A stretch of 64,000 nt of DNA from Trichosphaerium sp. ATCC 40318 (GCA_038496445.1 JALMLS010000015.1:62001-126000), one strand, 5' to 3'; positions 50,401-62,400 are shown, counted from the stretch's first letter. Program-made: numbers and translations. The notes: a model not told the origin generated them from the sequence alone.

Positions 50401-50608
50401 ACAAAGAATTGGATCATCATTGAGCAAGGAAGATATTGATGAAATCATCAGGGTACCGATTTTGTTCTATGAAAAAAACCACCCAAACTTTGTACCTTTT
50501 GTACCCTTGGTCTAACTAACTCTTTTAAAGGAACTTGATGAAAATGGAGATGGTGACATCGATCTTAAAGAATTCGCCGAAATGATCGAGAAGTTCAGCA
50601 AAGAGTAA
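47497..50608 (+). CDS. MLO-family membrane protein fused to four EF-hands
   Basis: ATG at 47497: MKFSRLLHTIALLAAIACSL (signal peptide). A Glu/Pro-rich ectodomain follows, then LSALLIVVILILVSLAFEWF, GFGFLSLSSALIIKSNV, FVVFVVFLLQVLLVVYL and TIRNWRTAEKE, matching the MLO order. Next come FGIFTRFFSVERVYANYQNY, HRMEYMMFRDAFI, LGHTVAHTVHVGFYVWLSTL, LPAHFQLPHDG, ELLFWFERRGPTFLLNIIRG and TALIFVFAIVPVLVINFLFN. The cytosolic tail continues in frame into four canonical EF-hand loops: DKDGDGTISVGE, DVNGDGVLDLDE, DTDNSGSISTDE and DENGDGDIDLKE, stopping at 50606-50608. Plant MLO proteins are calmodulin-binding calcium-channel-like proteins. Here a calmodulin-like module replaces the calmodulin-binding tail. 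About ten introns. The call rests on many consistent motifs; the fusion itself depends on splicing at about 49764-49830, which looks clean. Confidence 0.85.
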
Positions 50609-50933
50609 ATGACCTTTTTTGAACAAAAACAAAAAACATAATAGTTAGACGTAGAGATTAAACTTTAGTGTAGCGGATATTTAGTTGTTCTTAACGTTTT
50701 TTTTCAGCAGGCCATATTGATGCCACTATCGAAAATAATAAAAACGTCTAAGGTCATAGAGCTAGTGTTGAAGTTTTTTTCGAGTTTTTAAGTTTTTTTT
50801 TGATTTGACAGCCGTTAAGCGAGAGTGTCAAGTTTTTAAACTGGTTTAAACGTTGGTGTATGCACTCTTGTTGTGGTGTGAAGTTAGATAGCAGTTATTT
50901 GAACTATGTTAGTTTGGCGGGCTTGCTTTTGTG
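50609..50933. other. Intergenic gap
   Basis: About 325 bases, T-rich. It holds no supported frame and should carry the 3' end of the MLO gene and the promoter of the repeat-nuclease gene. Confidence 0.35.
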
Positions 50934-53900
50934 ATGTTGAGCCATATAGCAATCCGCAACGCGGCAAGAAGAGCAAAAACAGGTTAATCTGACACAACTA
51001 AATTATTACTACAGCAATTGACTGTATTTGATAGTTAATGCGTACACCGCTGCCACTCAAGCGTTTATAAATGATTTATCATGCGAATTGAGAGTTTGCA
51101 CTTTAGACGACTGGCATACCGTTACTTCTCAAGATGTACGCACTCTAGGCTTAGATGCCAGCGATGAAAGCAATTTTAAGAGGTACCTACCCGCGTTTGA
51201 CACGACCCGTACAATTTACTCTACAATAGCCCCCAAGCGATGTACAACACATTGAAATCAGCGTATCCCGACTTTTATTGGCAAATATCTCGCTTTAGGT
51301 GAGCAATATCAAAAAAAACAATTTCACTCATTCTCAATTTAGGCAAGCTCGCCAGATAACTGCTGCGGGTAGAAAAATACTACTGGAGCATGTTGCAAAA
51401 GAACTGGGTATCCAACATTTAGACCAATGGCATCACGTGAAACAGGAAGACATTACAAAGCATGGAGGATTCCAAATACTAAAAGAGTACTCCACCTTTT
51501 TTACATAAAAAAAACCTTAAGTGAGCCAATCCTAACATAGATTCAATGGTTCTATAATTAACGCTATGCAATCCATGTATCCGGATTTCATGTGGGATAT
51601 ACACAAGTTCTTGTACGTCAGTTAGCAGATTGATACTTTGATATAAATAACACTTTATTAGGTATGTACCTTATGGGTATTGGGATTCTATAGATAATCA
51701 ACAACATTTGCTACAAGATGTAGGAGAGGATCTAGGCATCAAAACACTTGACCAATGGTACACTATATCCTCTAATGAGGCGAATATGGCTGGAGCAACT
51801 CGAGTTTTAAAAATGTACGTGAGCCAAAAACCGTTGTAACTGGTTGTTTTCTTGGTGTACTAATAATGTAACACCCAAAGGTATGACTTATCTCTACCTC
51901 GTACATTGCAGTCAATCTACCCATCATATGCATGGAGTAGATGGTTATTTAAAGATAATTTTGCAGCTCAGAGACAATACTTTGATTTTGTTGGTGAGAA
52001 CTTTGGTATTACTGTGCTTGATGAGTGGTATGAATATCGTTATAAAGATGTTATAGACTTCGAGTTAAGAGTAAAAATATCACCTCCAGTAAAGTACGAT
52101 ATCACGTGATAAAATCCTGCTTAATTAATGCTTAACTTTAGAAACAATGAGTCATTGATTTCAATGCTTCGTGTTGTTTATCCGGAGTACGAATGGGAAG
52201 AGTGGAGATTTAAGTACGACAAAACTATTCTTATTATTTCGTTGCTTCGAAAACAAACCTAAAGTATACGATCAGGCATGCTCCTATGAATTGTTGGTTG
52301 GATGTCAGCAATCAAAGAAAAAAACTCAATCAAGTTGCTGAAACTATAAATATTAAAACTTTGGATGGATGGTATGATCATCGCTACGAGTACCTTCACG
52401 ATGTGGGCTTAGGTAGTATCATAACAAAGTACGTAGAAAGACAAAACAGCGATGCTTAGGAAGGAATAACTACGTTAAACTCGGTTATTAGGCATTCCAA
52501 TTCAGTGTACGCTTGTATGTCTTCAGTTTTCCCTGAATATAAATGGATTCCATGGATGTTCAAGTACGTCCAAATAAACCTCTAGAAGTACACCAAATGT
52601 TTATTTATTGCTTTTTCAGGCATGTACCTACGGGTTACTGGGACGATGTTTCACATCAACGGTTAAGGCTTGATGATATTGCAGAGAATGAACTCAACAT
52701 CAAGACGTTGGATGATTGGTATAGAGTCACTACAAGTGATCTTACAAACGCAGGTGCCGGATCCTTGCTGTTCAGGTAAAAAAGACAGCGTTAGTTACTG
52801 TTCGCTTATCACGTGTGTGAAACGTCATAATTTAGTAATTTTATTTGTAAGGTATAACGGATCTATTGTACAAGTTATCAAGACAATCTACTCTGAGTAT
52901 AGCTGGGTTGACTGGGCTTTCAGAGGAGAACACTTTCAAGTTAAGAAATACTACGAGAAAATAGCAAAAACCCTTGGCTTGAAGTGTCTTAGTGATTGGT
53001 ATAGAGTTAATGGTTATGAAATATCAAATTTAGCTTCAATAAGTACCTTGCGTCCTGTGAAGGAGTACGTTCTTATTTTCGTTAACAAACCCGACAAACA
53101 GCGCCCATGTACCACTTAAAGGTGTACACTACCAGCTGGAGTTTCGGTGAAATGCTTTTTTTTTCTTACGAAGTTTAGAGCGTTCAAAATGCCTTCAGTG
53201 GCTCTCAAGTTGTTGTATCCAAATTTTCAGTGGGAGCCTTGGAGATTTGTGTACGCTAGAATCTATTGCAATATAGGCATACTGAGTATGGTAGGCGTTC
53301 ACCAAAAGGTGTTTGGGAAGATCCAAATAATCATCTTGGTATATTTGAGGATATTGCAGAAAGTCTTCGTGTACGTACATTTGATGATTGGTATAATGTT
53401 AGTGTACAATCTATAATGAGTCGTAAAGGTGCTTCAGCACTTTCAAGGTAATACAAAGTAAAACCAGTAAAAAAACTTAAGTTTGACTCAATTATTTTTT
53501 TGTACAGATTCGACAACTCCTTGCACAAAGCGCTTTTGGTTTTGTATCCAAACTATGATTGGGCACTGTGGAAGTTCAGGTACAGATTTTGTTATGATGA
53601 AACTCGTTTTCAGTACAGAGTTGTCTTCTGAACTTATGCTGGTTAGAAATGCACCTAAAGGAACTTGGAAGGAGTATAAACAACAAAGAGCAGAGCTCGA
53701 CCGAATAGGTCAAAAAATTGGTGTTAAAGTGCTTGAAGACTGGTATTTTATAAAAATAGAAGACTTCTGTATAGCTGGTGGTTATGGTGTACTATCACAG
53801 TGAGTGTCAAGTTTGCATTTCTCTCTTTTTTACATTTTTTTTTGCCAACAAAGAAAGGCGCTCCACTGGGTGTGACTGTTGACTAACAACTTTATAATAG

Positions 53901-55073
53901 TTTTAATGGATCGTTTAATACAATGATTGAAGTCATATATCATGAGTATTCATGGCATTTTATGTACGACAGTTTGAAGTAGCAACGTTTAGAAAACACA
54001 TTTTTTTCTATTTTTTTGGCTCATTTCTTGTCTGTAGCACCAATTCTCCCCGTGGTTTCTGGAATGATAAACGGCACCAAATGTCATTCTTGAAAATGGT
54101 TAAAAAGAAACTAAAGCTCGCATCACCAAGTGAATGGTACAAAAGCAGCATCTTAAAAGAAAAACGGCTCATACTTATTTTTTTCCTTAGGTACAGAGTC
54201 TCCACCGACCAATTTTTTGGGTTTGGTGTTGGTAGTGGATTCTTTAAACATTATCCGCGTATGTTAGGCATGCTTCATCCAAACTACACGTTTGATTGGA
54301 AACTATTTGGACGAACTTTAATGAAAAAATCACAACAATCGTACGTTTGAGTTTATTGAGTTCATGTCTTCTCTGCCGATTAACTGAGCGAGTTTTCAGT
54401 TACAACCAGCCGCATTGGTGAAAAAATCGCCAAAAGGTTGCTACTTGTGTCTTTATAGATGCTTTCCATTTTTGACACTGCGGCAACCGATTTTTCTTAT
54501 TTTTGACATAGGTGGCTACGCCAATGCATAAGGAATATTTTCACTGGTAGAGTTGTGGAAGAAGAACATCGTCTTGGATTCCGAGGTGATGAAGGGGGTT
54601 ATGATGTAACAGTTGACATATTCGTGCCTCATGAAAACATTGCCGTTGAGTATCAAGGTAACTCAATCAACAAAGTTTCCTTTGTCATAAACTCAAACTT
54701 TTCGAGTTCCTTTGTTTTTCTCCAAATAAGAGGCTGCAACACATATTGTCTATTCGAGAACTAATTCGCTGGATGAATAATTGAAAATTTTATTCTCATT
54801 TTTTTCTTAGGAGAGCAACATTATGTTGATGTGTTACCTTTTAATATCACAGCAAGTACTACAGGTGCTAGTGATATTGATAAGGCTGCCCTATGTAAAT
54901 CTCTTGGAGTCACACTTGTACCAATACCTTATTGGTGGGAAGGAGATGTTGGTAGCCTTGTAGCTACCTTGAAGCACTATAAACCTACCCTTGAAATAAA
55001 TGCACCACGTGGACAAGTATTGATTAAGCCCGATTCTGATACGTCAATTACAGGTACGATTACAATCAAATAA
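50934..55073 (+). CDS. Trp-rich tandem-repeat protein with a PD-(D/E)XK-type nuclease domain
   Basis: ATG at 50934: MLSHIAIRNAARRAKT, Arg-rich, without acids, a typical mitochondrial presequence. About ten copies of a 70-75-residue unit follow. Each has an aromatic-rich entry (YPEYxWxxWxF), then PxGYWxD, then LGIKTLDDWYxV and a GAxxLL(x)Y end. Examples: FPEYKWIPWMFKHVPTGYWD; TLDDWYRVTTSDLTNAGAGS; FDDWYNVSVQSIMSRKGASA. Introns recur at the same places of each unit (after WxF and after LLxR). The C-terminal exons (54540-55073) read IRNIFTGRVVEEEHRLGFRG, VTVDIFVPHENIAVEYQG, EQHYVDVLPFNI, SDIDKAALCKSLGVTLVPIP and YWWEG. That is the D...E-x-Q...K...PYWW arrangement of RAP/Vsr-like restriction folds. 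Likely an organellar RNA- or DNA-processing protein whose repeats read sequence. Confidence 0.8.
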
Positions 55074-55213
55074 ATTAGTGATATGCACTGGAATATGAGC
55101 ATTGCTTTGCAAAGTAGTACGCAGTAGATCACTACTACTGATATCAGCAAACAACTGTTTTAAAGAAGGCTTGTTTTAATTAAATCATAGGTGGATTACT
55201 GGGTAGTTCTGTT

Positions 55214-56071
55214 ATGTCTCCTGTTGGCGCTGCTGATATTTCTATTGTAAAAAGAGTATAAAACAAAAAAAAAGACTACATGTAAAATAATAATCTCAAG
55301 GGATTGCAAAACGTTGCAATTGACACTGAAAAGGTATCACGTGACTGTACCTACAAGATTTATCTTTATCTTGAGTTACGTTACATGTCGTGATCGGTTA
55401 AACTACTTACCGCCTTTCAGAGCTTTCCTCGGAATCTGAAGTTTAAGTCTTATGAGTTCCCTATTATTCTTGCCACGAGTGCAATGTATCAACCTACGTT
55501 TAGCGAAGCTTATGTTGAATTCTCTAATGAATTGTTGAAATACAAAGTGTCAGTCACTATATGGCTTGCAGCGTTCGTAGGACCAGCTAATGTGAGTATT
55601 TATGAGAGTGTCGGCGATACTGTTGTAAAAAATAACTGTAGCGTTAGATGGCAGGCTTCTTGATGGCTTATCATCACCTCGACGCGCTGTTGATACCATT
55701 TAGCGTGGCTGGAGGCAGTTTTATTGGCGCTGCTCTGTACATGAAATTTAACTACTCTAGAATACTTGGTACCGCTTTTTTAATGCCATAAAGAGCTGTA
55801 GCGTTTACTTTTAACGGTTAGGACTAATGCATATTCCAATGGCCTTAACCTACATTTATATGTGGCTCACGTACGGTTATAGCGTAGATACGTGGTGGGG
55901 ATGCTATTTACTGTACTATTACATAATAAACGGCATTTGCCTCACTATAGACGTTATTGACGTTCTACGGTACGCAACGTCATGTCACTTTAAAATACTT
56001 ATCGTGGCTGTTACAGGTGGATAGCAGGAGATAGAGGTGACATGCGCACGCAGAAAATTCACCAAAATTGA
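55214..56071 (+). CDS. Four-helix membrane protein, uncharacterised
   Basis: ATG at 55214: MSPVGAADIS, then exons that join in phase: IGLQNVAIDTEK, SFPRNLKFKSYEFPIILATS, YQPTFSEAYVEFSNELLKYK, VSVTIWLAAFVGPAN, MAGFLMAYHHLDALLIPFSV, GGSFIGAALYMKFNYSRIL, LMHIPMALTYIYMWLTYGYS, VDTWWGCYLLYYYIINGICL, TIDVIDVLRWIAGDRGD, ending TQKIHQN at 56069-56071. About 170 residues with four hydrophobic helices. The end TIDVIDVLRWIAGDRG is a distinctive Asp-rich signature after the last helix. I do not recognise the family. It could be a small transporter or ER/plasma-membrane adaptor. Four short introns with gtacg/gtaaa/gtgag donors. Confidence 0.75.
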
Positions 56072-56413
56072 TCAGCTCGTTGTACAACTTAAAAAAAGAC
56101 ATGTTTTGAATAATTGAAGCTTTCAAGTATCTTATTAAGTAAGAAAAACGTTAGACGTTAGAAACGTTTACATCTCTAAACGGTCAAGCCGTTACGTTAA
56201 GCAAAATTAATGAAACAAATAGAGGCACTAAAGCATGCAAGCTGTTAGCGTTGGAATACTCCCTACAATGTTTTGTTGACTAACGCATATTCTCCTTGAC
56301 AAGAACACTGTTACTACAATATCCAAGCCTTGCTATTCCTTGACAAATGCATTTTATTTAACACTATCTTTTATTACACAAAAACTTGTGGAGGCATTAT
56401 TTCTTTTTACTGA
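56072..56413. other. Convergent 3' gap
   Basis: About 340 bases between the four-helix gene and the PARP copy A stop. AT-rich; nothing recognisable. Confidence 0.4.
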
Positions 56414-59157
56414 TCACTTTAGCAGCTTGAAAAAATTTCTTTTCTTTTCAAGCTTTGCTATTCTTTTTTGTAGATTAGCATTTTCTCGCTTCAAGCTATC
56501 AACTTCAATCTTCAATTCTTGCATAGGGTTAAGGTTGCTTGGCTCTTTGTCAGATTGGATATTTTCAGAAGCTGCCCATAATTTTCTTTTGTCAACAAAC
56601 AAAGACTTAAAACCATGAAAGTATACTTGCTCTTAGGTACCTCAAGATGACTTCATCAGATAGCTCGTCATCAAATTCATCATCAGATTCTGTATCACCC
56701 GATTTTGAAGTATCCTTATGTTTATTTTTCTTGTTTTTCTTCTTTCTCCTTTGTTTAGGAATTGGTACAACTTTGATTACATAACGAGCAACAGCTTGGA
56801 CATCTTATAAAAGAAAGCTGTTAGTGTATTAATCAAGCAATGTTTGGTTGCTTTTTGATTGTACCTTGTGCTACAACCAGTTCATCATATATTGCTTTTT
56901 CAACTTTAACTTTTTCAATTGGATCTCCCTTGCTATTTACTAACACATAGTGGCTTTGATATCCCGATTTTATTGGCCTTCCATTGTAGTTTAGTATTGC
57001 TTTATTATGAGGGTCTTCTAAAACCTTGAAAAGATGTAAATCACGTGTACAAGATAACTTCATTCGTACTGGGTAAGCATTACCAGGAGTAACAAGGGTA
57101 AGTACGAGTGTTTTTTCCTCTTTACCAGATTTATCATAGAAACATGCATATTGAATGCTTCGCTATAGGAACAATCAACACGTACATTCACACCACGTCG
57201 TACAGTAAAGTAGATTCCCTGGCCGTAGAAACCAGCATCTGTAGAACTAACAGTACCAAATCCCGCTTGTACAATGCTAAATGCAGCTGCTTCTGTTGTC
57301 CCATGTACCATCAATGCAACAGGTAGCTAAGCTTGGTTAGTGCGCTAAAATTCTACAGAGTATTACCCGATCAGAGCTTTTGTTGGAGTCAGTTTTTGGT
57401 TCCGTGAGAGCGACAAACCTTTTGATAATGCTCTCCCTGTGTGTACTATCACGAGCTGGGTCTTTCCAATCTTGTTTTTTAAACAATTTGGGAAGTGCTC
57501 TAATTTAAGAAAACAGGTGTTAGAATTTAGATCAAACCGAATAATGTATTTGTACTGATGTCTGTGGGTGAGTATTTTATTCGCTTTGCCAAAATTGTCA
57601 ATTAATACATCATTGCAAACAAGATATGCCTCTTTAAGATTGTATTTATCATAGCCATGCATTTTTGACAGCTCCAGTTGTAGGATTTGTAATTCTCTCT
57701 TGCTACTTTGTCATTTTTATTGAGAAGATCTAGTGTCCTGTAATGAGTCGCCTTTGAAACAAGCCCACTATTGGAACGTTTAGGCAATCAATAGTGATAG
57801 ATACAACTCACAGCTGTGTGCATGGTGTAATCGCGGATTCAGGTTCCAAGGGTTGGCACTTTTTATTCCTATTGTTAAGGGTATAAGCATGAACGGAAGT
57901 TGAACATAAAAGTTACCTTCATTTGTAGTAGTTAATTTCATGTTAGCCATAAACGGCTTTATCTCACGTTTGTCATCTTGGCATTTACAATGCTGGTTTG
58001 ATTTATTACTAGGCTTTAGTGTCTACAAAGTATTAGAAGGTAGTACATAATAAAAGGTAGTACATGTGAAGGATCGTGTTGTTTAGCACATGCTGTACAT
58101 AGTGTTGAGCTACATATACGACACTTTACATCTATACAAACTTAGTACCTTAAATAGCACCAGTTCATTTATGAACACATACTATCTTTAAATGGCAAAT
58201 TATTCTTGAGAGATCTTGTACACCACCCTTCTTTCGCACATAGTTCGGAAGCAGAAGAAGCTTCTTTTACATTACCCCAGATGTCATCAGGCAAGTCATA
58301 CAAGATTCCTTGCATTAGCTCTCCTTTGCTTGCCCAGAATCCCTTATTTCAGGTTAGCAAATGCACGAGTTTACAGTTTTAATCTATGATGTACCGGAGA
58401 TTGTACAAAGATACGATTGTATGTACAAATTAAATAATAGATCCCTTTTTGCATTGCAATATCAAAATAAGAACGTGTTGGCTATGTGTGATTTAGCAAT
58501 GAGATAACATGCACTGCAGTGAAAAGCATTTAAAACTACAGACTGTACTACATACCAGGAACTGCAACCATCTCGCAAGATCAACTCGCCAGCGTTTTTG
58601 TTCCTTATCATGTGCGCATGATAACCAAAGTAAACGGGATTGTTGCCCGTTTGGACAATGCAATAATAATGCTGGAAATATATCAACGAATGTATTGTAA
58701 ACCACTTTCATAAATGTCATCTTGAAAAAGTCTTGCCATATCTTCTTTGATGGAGAAATCTCCCCATAAGCATTCAATAACATCAAAATAATCGAAGTAT
58801 ATCCTTTATATGCTAAACAATGGTTGTGAGTTTGTACGATTCATTATCTATCATTGAGTACCTGCAATATGTATGGCAGTCCATCCATCTTTATCTACAG
58901 TGTCAATATCTATACCTGATTTAAGCAAGGCTTTAACATCTTTATCACGGCCATCACATACTAAGAAAGCCGAGTCTGCATTTTGTATTTACAGCAGTAA
59001 ACATTACCTGCATGATGCAAAGTGGTCAGTCATCTTCATCAGCGTTTGAATCGCTGGGATATTCATCTACAATGGTAAACAGTTTAAAATGACGCCCTGA
59101 CAAGTTTTTATGTTAATTAAGGATTTCCTCACCTTGTGGTTTTTCCATGAACCGTTG
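56414..59157 (-). CDS. Ankyrin / zinc-finger / PARP protein, copy A
   Basis: Reading right to left: a possible ATG at about 59157 (MEKPQ), a single clear ankyrin unit (RDKDVKALLKSG, KDGWTAIHIA), then TSIILMLLNAYGEISP and a conserved middle module (KIWQDFFKMTFMKVVYN, RLLWLSCAHD, WRVDLARWLQFL, FWASKGELMQGILYDLPDDI, EGWCTRSLKNNLP). A B-box-like zinc site (CRICSSTLCTACAKQHDPSH) follows. The catalytic domain has HGTTEAAAFSIVQAGFG, FYGQGIYFT, YACFYDKSGKEEKTLVL, IKSGYQSHYVLVN and YDELVVAQ, with the H-Y-E residues of poly-ADP-ribosylating enzymes. A KKKNKKNKHK tail and a coiled coil (LKIEVDSLKRENANLQKRIA) end at 56414. Such PARPs mark proteins with ADP-ribose from NAD+, often in DNA damage or stress responses. 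The first exon frame meets a stop (after NADEDD), so the 5' end may be misread or broken. Confidence 0.78.
58391..58591 (-). repeat. Near-identical 201-bp tract, copy A
   Basis: Matches the reverse complement of 60228-60428 with one difference (taaataatag against taaatgatag). It covers the last 36 bases of the exon ending WRVDLARWLQFL and most of the following long intron. Identity stops sharply at both ends. Confidence 0.95.
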
Positions 59158-59406
59158 TCGCCTGTGTAATGACTGTAATGACTGTACAATAGCGTTTAAG
59201 GGAGATGTGAACTGAGCCGTTAGTGCGTTACGCTACTTCTGTTTTTTTCAAAAAATAAACATTATACATGTTACTATCATAACAAAACACGTGCCTTTAA
59301 TTTGAAAAAAACAGAAGTAGCGTAACGCACTAACGGCTCAGTTCACATCTCCCTTAAACGCTATTGTACAGTCATTACAGTCATTACACAGGCGACAACG
59401 GTTCAT
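59147..59406. repeat. Perfect 106-bp inverted repeat (palindrome) between the two PARP genes
   Basis: Arms 59147-59252 and 59301-59406 are exact reverse complements (106 bp) around a 48-bp AT-rich spacer, checked base by base. Weaker similarity continues about 30 bp outward on both sides (a ...cctcacc(t)tgtggttttt... motif). It sits at the centre of a head-to-head gene pair, so it probably carries the shared promoter. The arms do not read as protein. Confidence 0.95.
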
Positions 59407-59489
59407 ATAAAAAACCACAGGTGAGGAAAAACGTAAAACTGAAGGTAACTAATGATGTATCATGTGATAGTTAGACAACTTAAAACGTA

Positions 59490-62400
59490 ATGGAACTGAG
59501 TGTTTATAATCTTGTGGCCTTTTATGCAGGTGCGCGTGAATAATGCGCTGCTACTAAACCAATTCAAGCACGCCACGGCTACAACGATATTATAGATGTG
59601 TTAATTGAAGAAAAGATAGACTTAAGAGTTTGTATTGATAAAAAAAAGAGGACACCATTGCACGTCGCAGGTAACGTCACAAGAACAAAAATCATACCAA
59701 TGAATGCTACTGACTACCTAAGCACGATACGGATACCACGACATTGTTAGAACCTTATTGAAATCAAAGCATGTTGATATTAAAGCTGGCGACAAAGATG
59801 GGTGGACCGCTTTACATTGTGCAGGTATAAAAATAGTTCAAATATAAGGGTTGTGTAACCATGTTAGCATGCTATGGACACCATGACATTGTTAAAACCT
59901 TACTCAAAAAAACTAAAATTGAAACTGTTGATCACGACGGATGGACCGCCATACAAATAGCAGGTATTTTTTGTAACATTATCTGTGAGTTAAACTTCTT
60001 TAGCGCACAAAGGACACACTTCGATTATTATCACTTTATTGAATAGCTGTGAGGTGATTTCTCCAATAAAGATATGGCAAGATTTTTTTAAGCTGGTGCT
60101 GACAAAAGTGGTTTACAATGATCCCACATTCACCGAGATATTTCCAGTGCTATTAACACACACTCCATATGGGAAAAACTCACGTTTACTTTGGTTATCA
60201 TGTGCACGTGATGAGAAACGGAAACATTGGCGAGTTGATCTTGCGAGATGGTTGCAGTTCCTGGTATGTAGTACAGTCTGTAGTTTTAAATGCTTTTCAC
60301 TGCAGTGCATGTTATCTCATTGCTAAATCACACATAGCCAACACGTTCTTATTTTGATATTGCAATGCAAAAAGGGATCTATCATTTAATTTGTACATAC
60401 AATCGTATCTTTGTACAATCTCCGGTACAGCTCATAAGTTTAAATGCTATTGTGTTACTAAGTGTTTTTTAAACAAGGATTTCTGGTCAAGACAAGGAGA
60501 GCTAATGCAAGGAATCTTGTATGACTTGCCTGATGACATTTGGAGTTCAAAAAATGAATCCACGTGTATCTATGAACTATGCACAGATGAAGGATGGTGT
60601 ACAAGATCACTTAAGAATATGTTACCTCAAAATAGTACACTTACCATGTGGGGCGTTTTAATTTGTTTTAGATTTTTACTGTCGCATTTGTAAATCAACA
60701 CTATGCAAGGCATGCTCTTGGCACCATGACAAAACACATGTACAATATCTTTTATAACAACTTGTTGATGCAAACTAGGCATTTACACACAACACCAACC
60801 TATACCAGCGCTGTGAATGTGAAGGATGCAACCATGAAATTAAGCCTTTCTTTGCTAACAAAAACCCCAAAAACACTTGCGCAGGTAATAAAGTATTATT
60901 GCTCAACTCCCAGCTATCCTAACCTAATAAAGGATTAAAAAGCAAAAACCCATGGAGTTTGAACCCGCGACTGCATCACGCACACTCCTGGGATAGATCT
61001 AACTACATGTGAGTTTGTATCTAACTGATTTTGCTTACTAATTACAATAGTGGGCATATATTAAAGGCAACACATTATAGAACACTTAACCTTTTGGATC
61101 CAAATGACAAAGTAGCAGAGAGGGAATTAAAATACCTTCACCAAAAATTGTCAAAAATGAATGGTTATGCTAGCTACGATCTTGTAGAAGCACATCTTAT
61201 TTGCAATGATACATTGACTGAAAACTTTGGAAGCCACAATAGAATATTAAAAATGAGGCATCAGTATGTTTAGGCATAAGGCTCACTTGGTACTATTACT
61301 AATTGCACCTAGAGAATTACCCAATCTATTTAAACATCACTGTCGGGACCAATTCTATTTTAAAAAGGGTGTTTACAACAAATATCAGACAATGGAAAAA
61401 GAATATGATCTATGTGCTGATGACACTGCACAAGATGTAAGCAGTAACTTGTATCACACTGACAACAGTTGAATAGTTACCAGTCTTATTAATGGCCCAT
61501 GGAACATCGAAGAAAGCAGCTTATAGTATTGCACAAGTTGGATTTGGAACTGCACGTGCTCTTGATGCAGGATACCATGGCCAAGGAATCTATTTTACTG
61601 TACTGCAAAAATACACTTAAAAGTCTTTAACAGTACAAAATAGACTAGTATACGCTATGCTTGCACTCATAATACCCGACAAGACAAAACTATAATTATG
61701 GGTCTAGTCACCTGGGAATGTGTATCTTGTACAAACAGTGGTTAAATAACTGTATTTAGACTATTACTAGGCAACAGAAAGCTATAGAGAAAAAATCAAC
61801 CTTATGGGTAAGCCTATTAAACTAGGATACCAAAGTCATTATAGTGTGGTAAACAGATGTGGAGAAGCTGTGAAAGAAAACATCAGTAAATACCCATTTG
61901 ATGAGTTGGTAGTGGGTCAAGGTATCAGGATTAAAGTGAGCCATGTTACACTTTTTTTATGCCATTTAGATGTTCAAGCTGTTGCTCGTTATATCATCAA
62001 GTTTGTAGAAAGACCAAGAAAGAGAATACCAAAAAGAATAAAACCTAAAAAGGTAAACAAACATTAAGTAGAGAACAAAAAATACTAATTATAAAGGCTG
62101 CTACAAAAAAAAATCCACCTGAAAACAACACAAAGAAACACGACATAGTAGTACAACATGAAAATGATAAATCTTCTTCTTCTGACGACTTGTCAGACTT
62201 TGATGAAATGGAATACTTGACAAATTATCGGTATGACAACTACTTACAGTGTTTGCTAACTGCTCAAGGCAATTATGGGATGACAGTGCTGTATGTGAAT
62301 CTTCCTCTTCTAATGAGTTGTCAGACTTTGATGAAATGGAATACTTGACAAATTATCGGTATGACAAATACCTACAGTGTTTGCTAACTGCTCAAGGCAA

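Noticed and set aside
58462-58786. Two long frames in different phases shared by both PARP copies
   Set aside because: One is the real exon read into the long intron; the other is its shadow. Their identity between copies comes from the converted 201-bp tract.
60940-61010. tRNA-like B-box (gttcaaactcc on the minus strand)
   Set aside because: The same segment in the paralogue (about 57830) is homologous and reads as protein in both copies (KPMEFEPA... / QPLEPESA...), so it is an exon of the PARP genes, not a tRNA.
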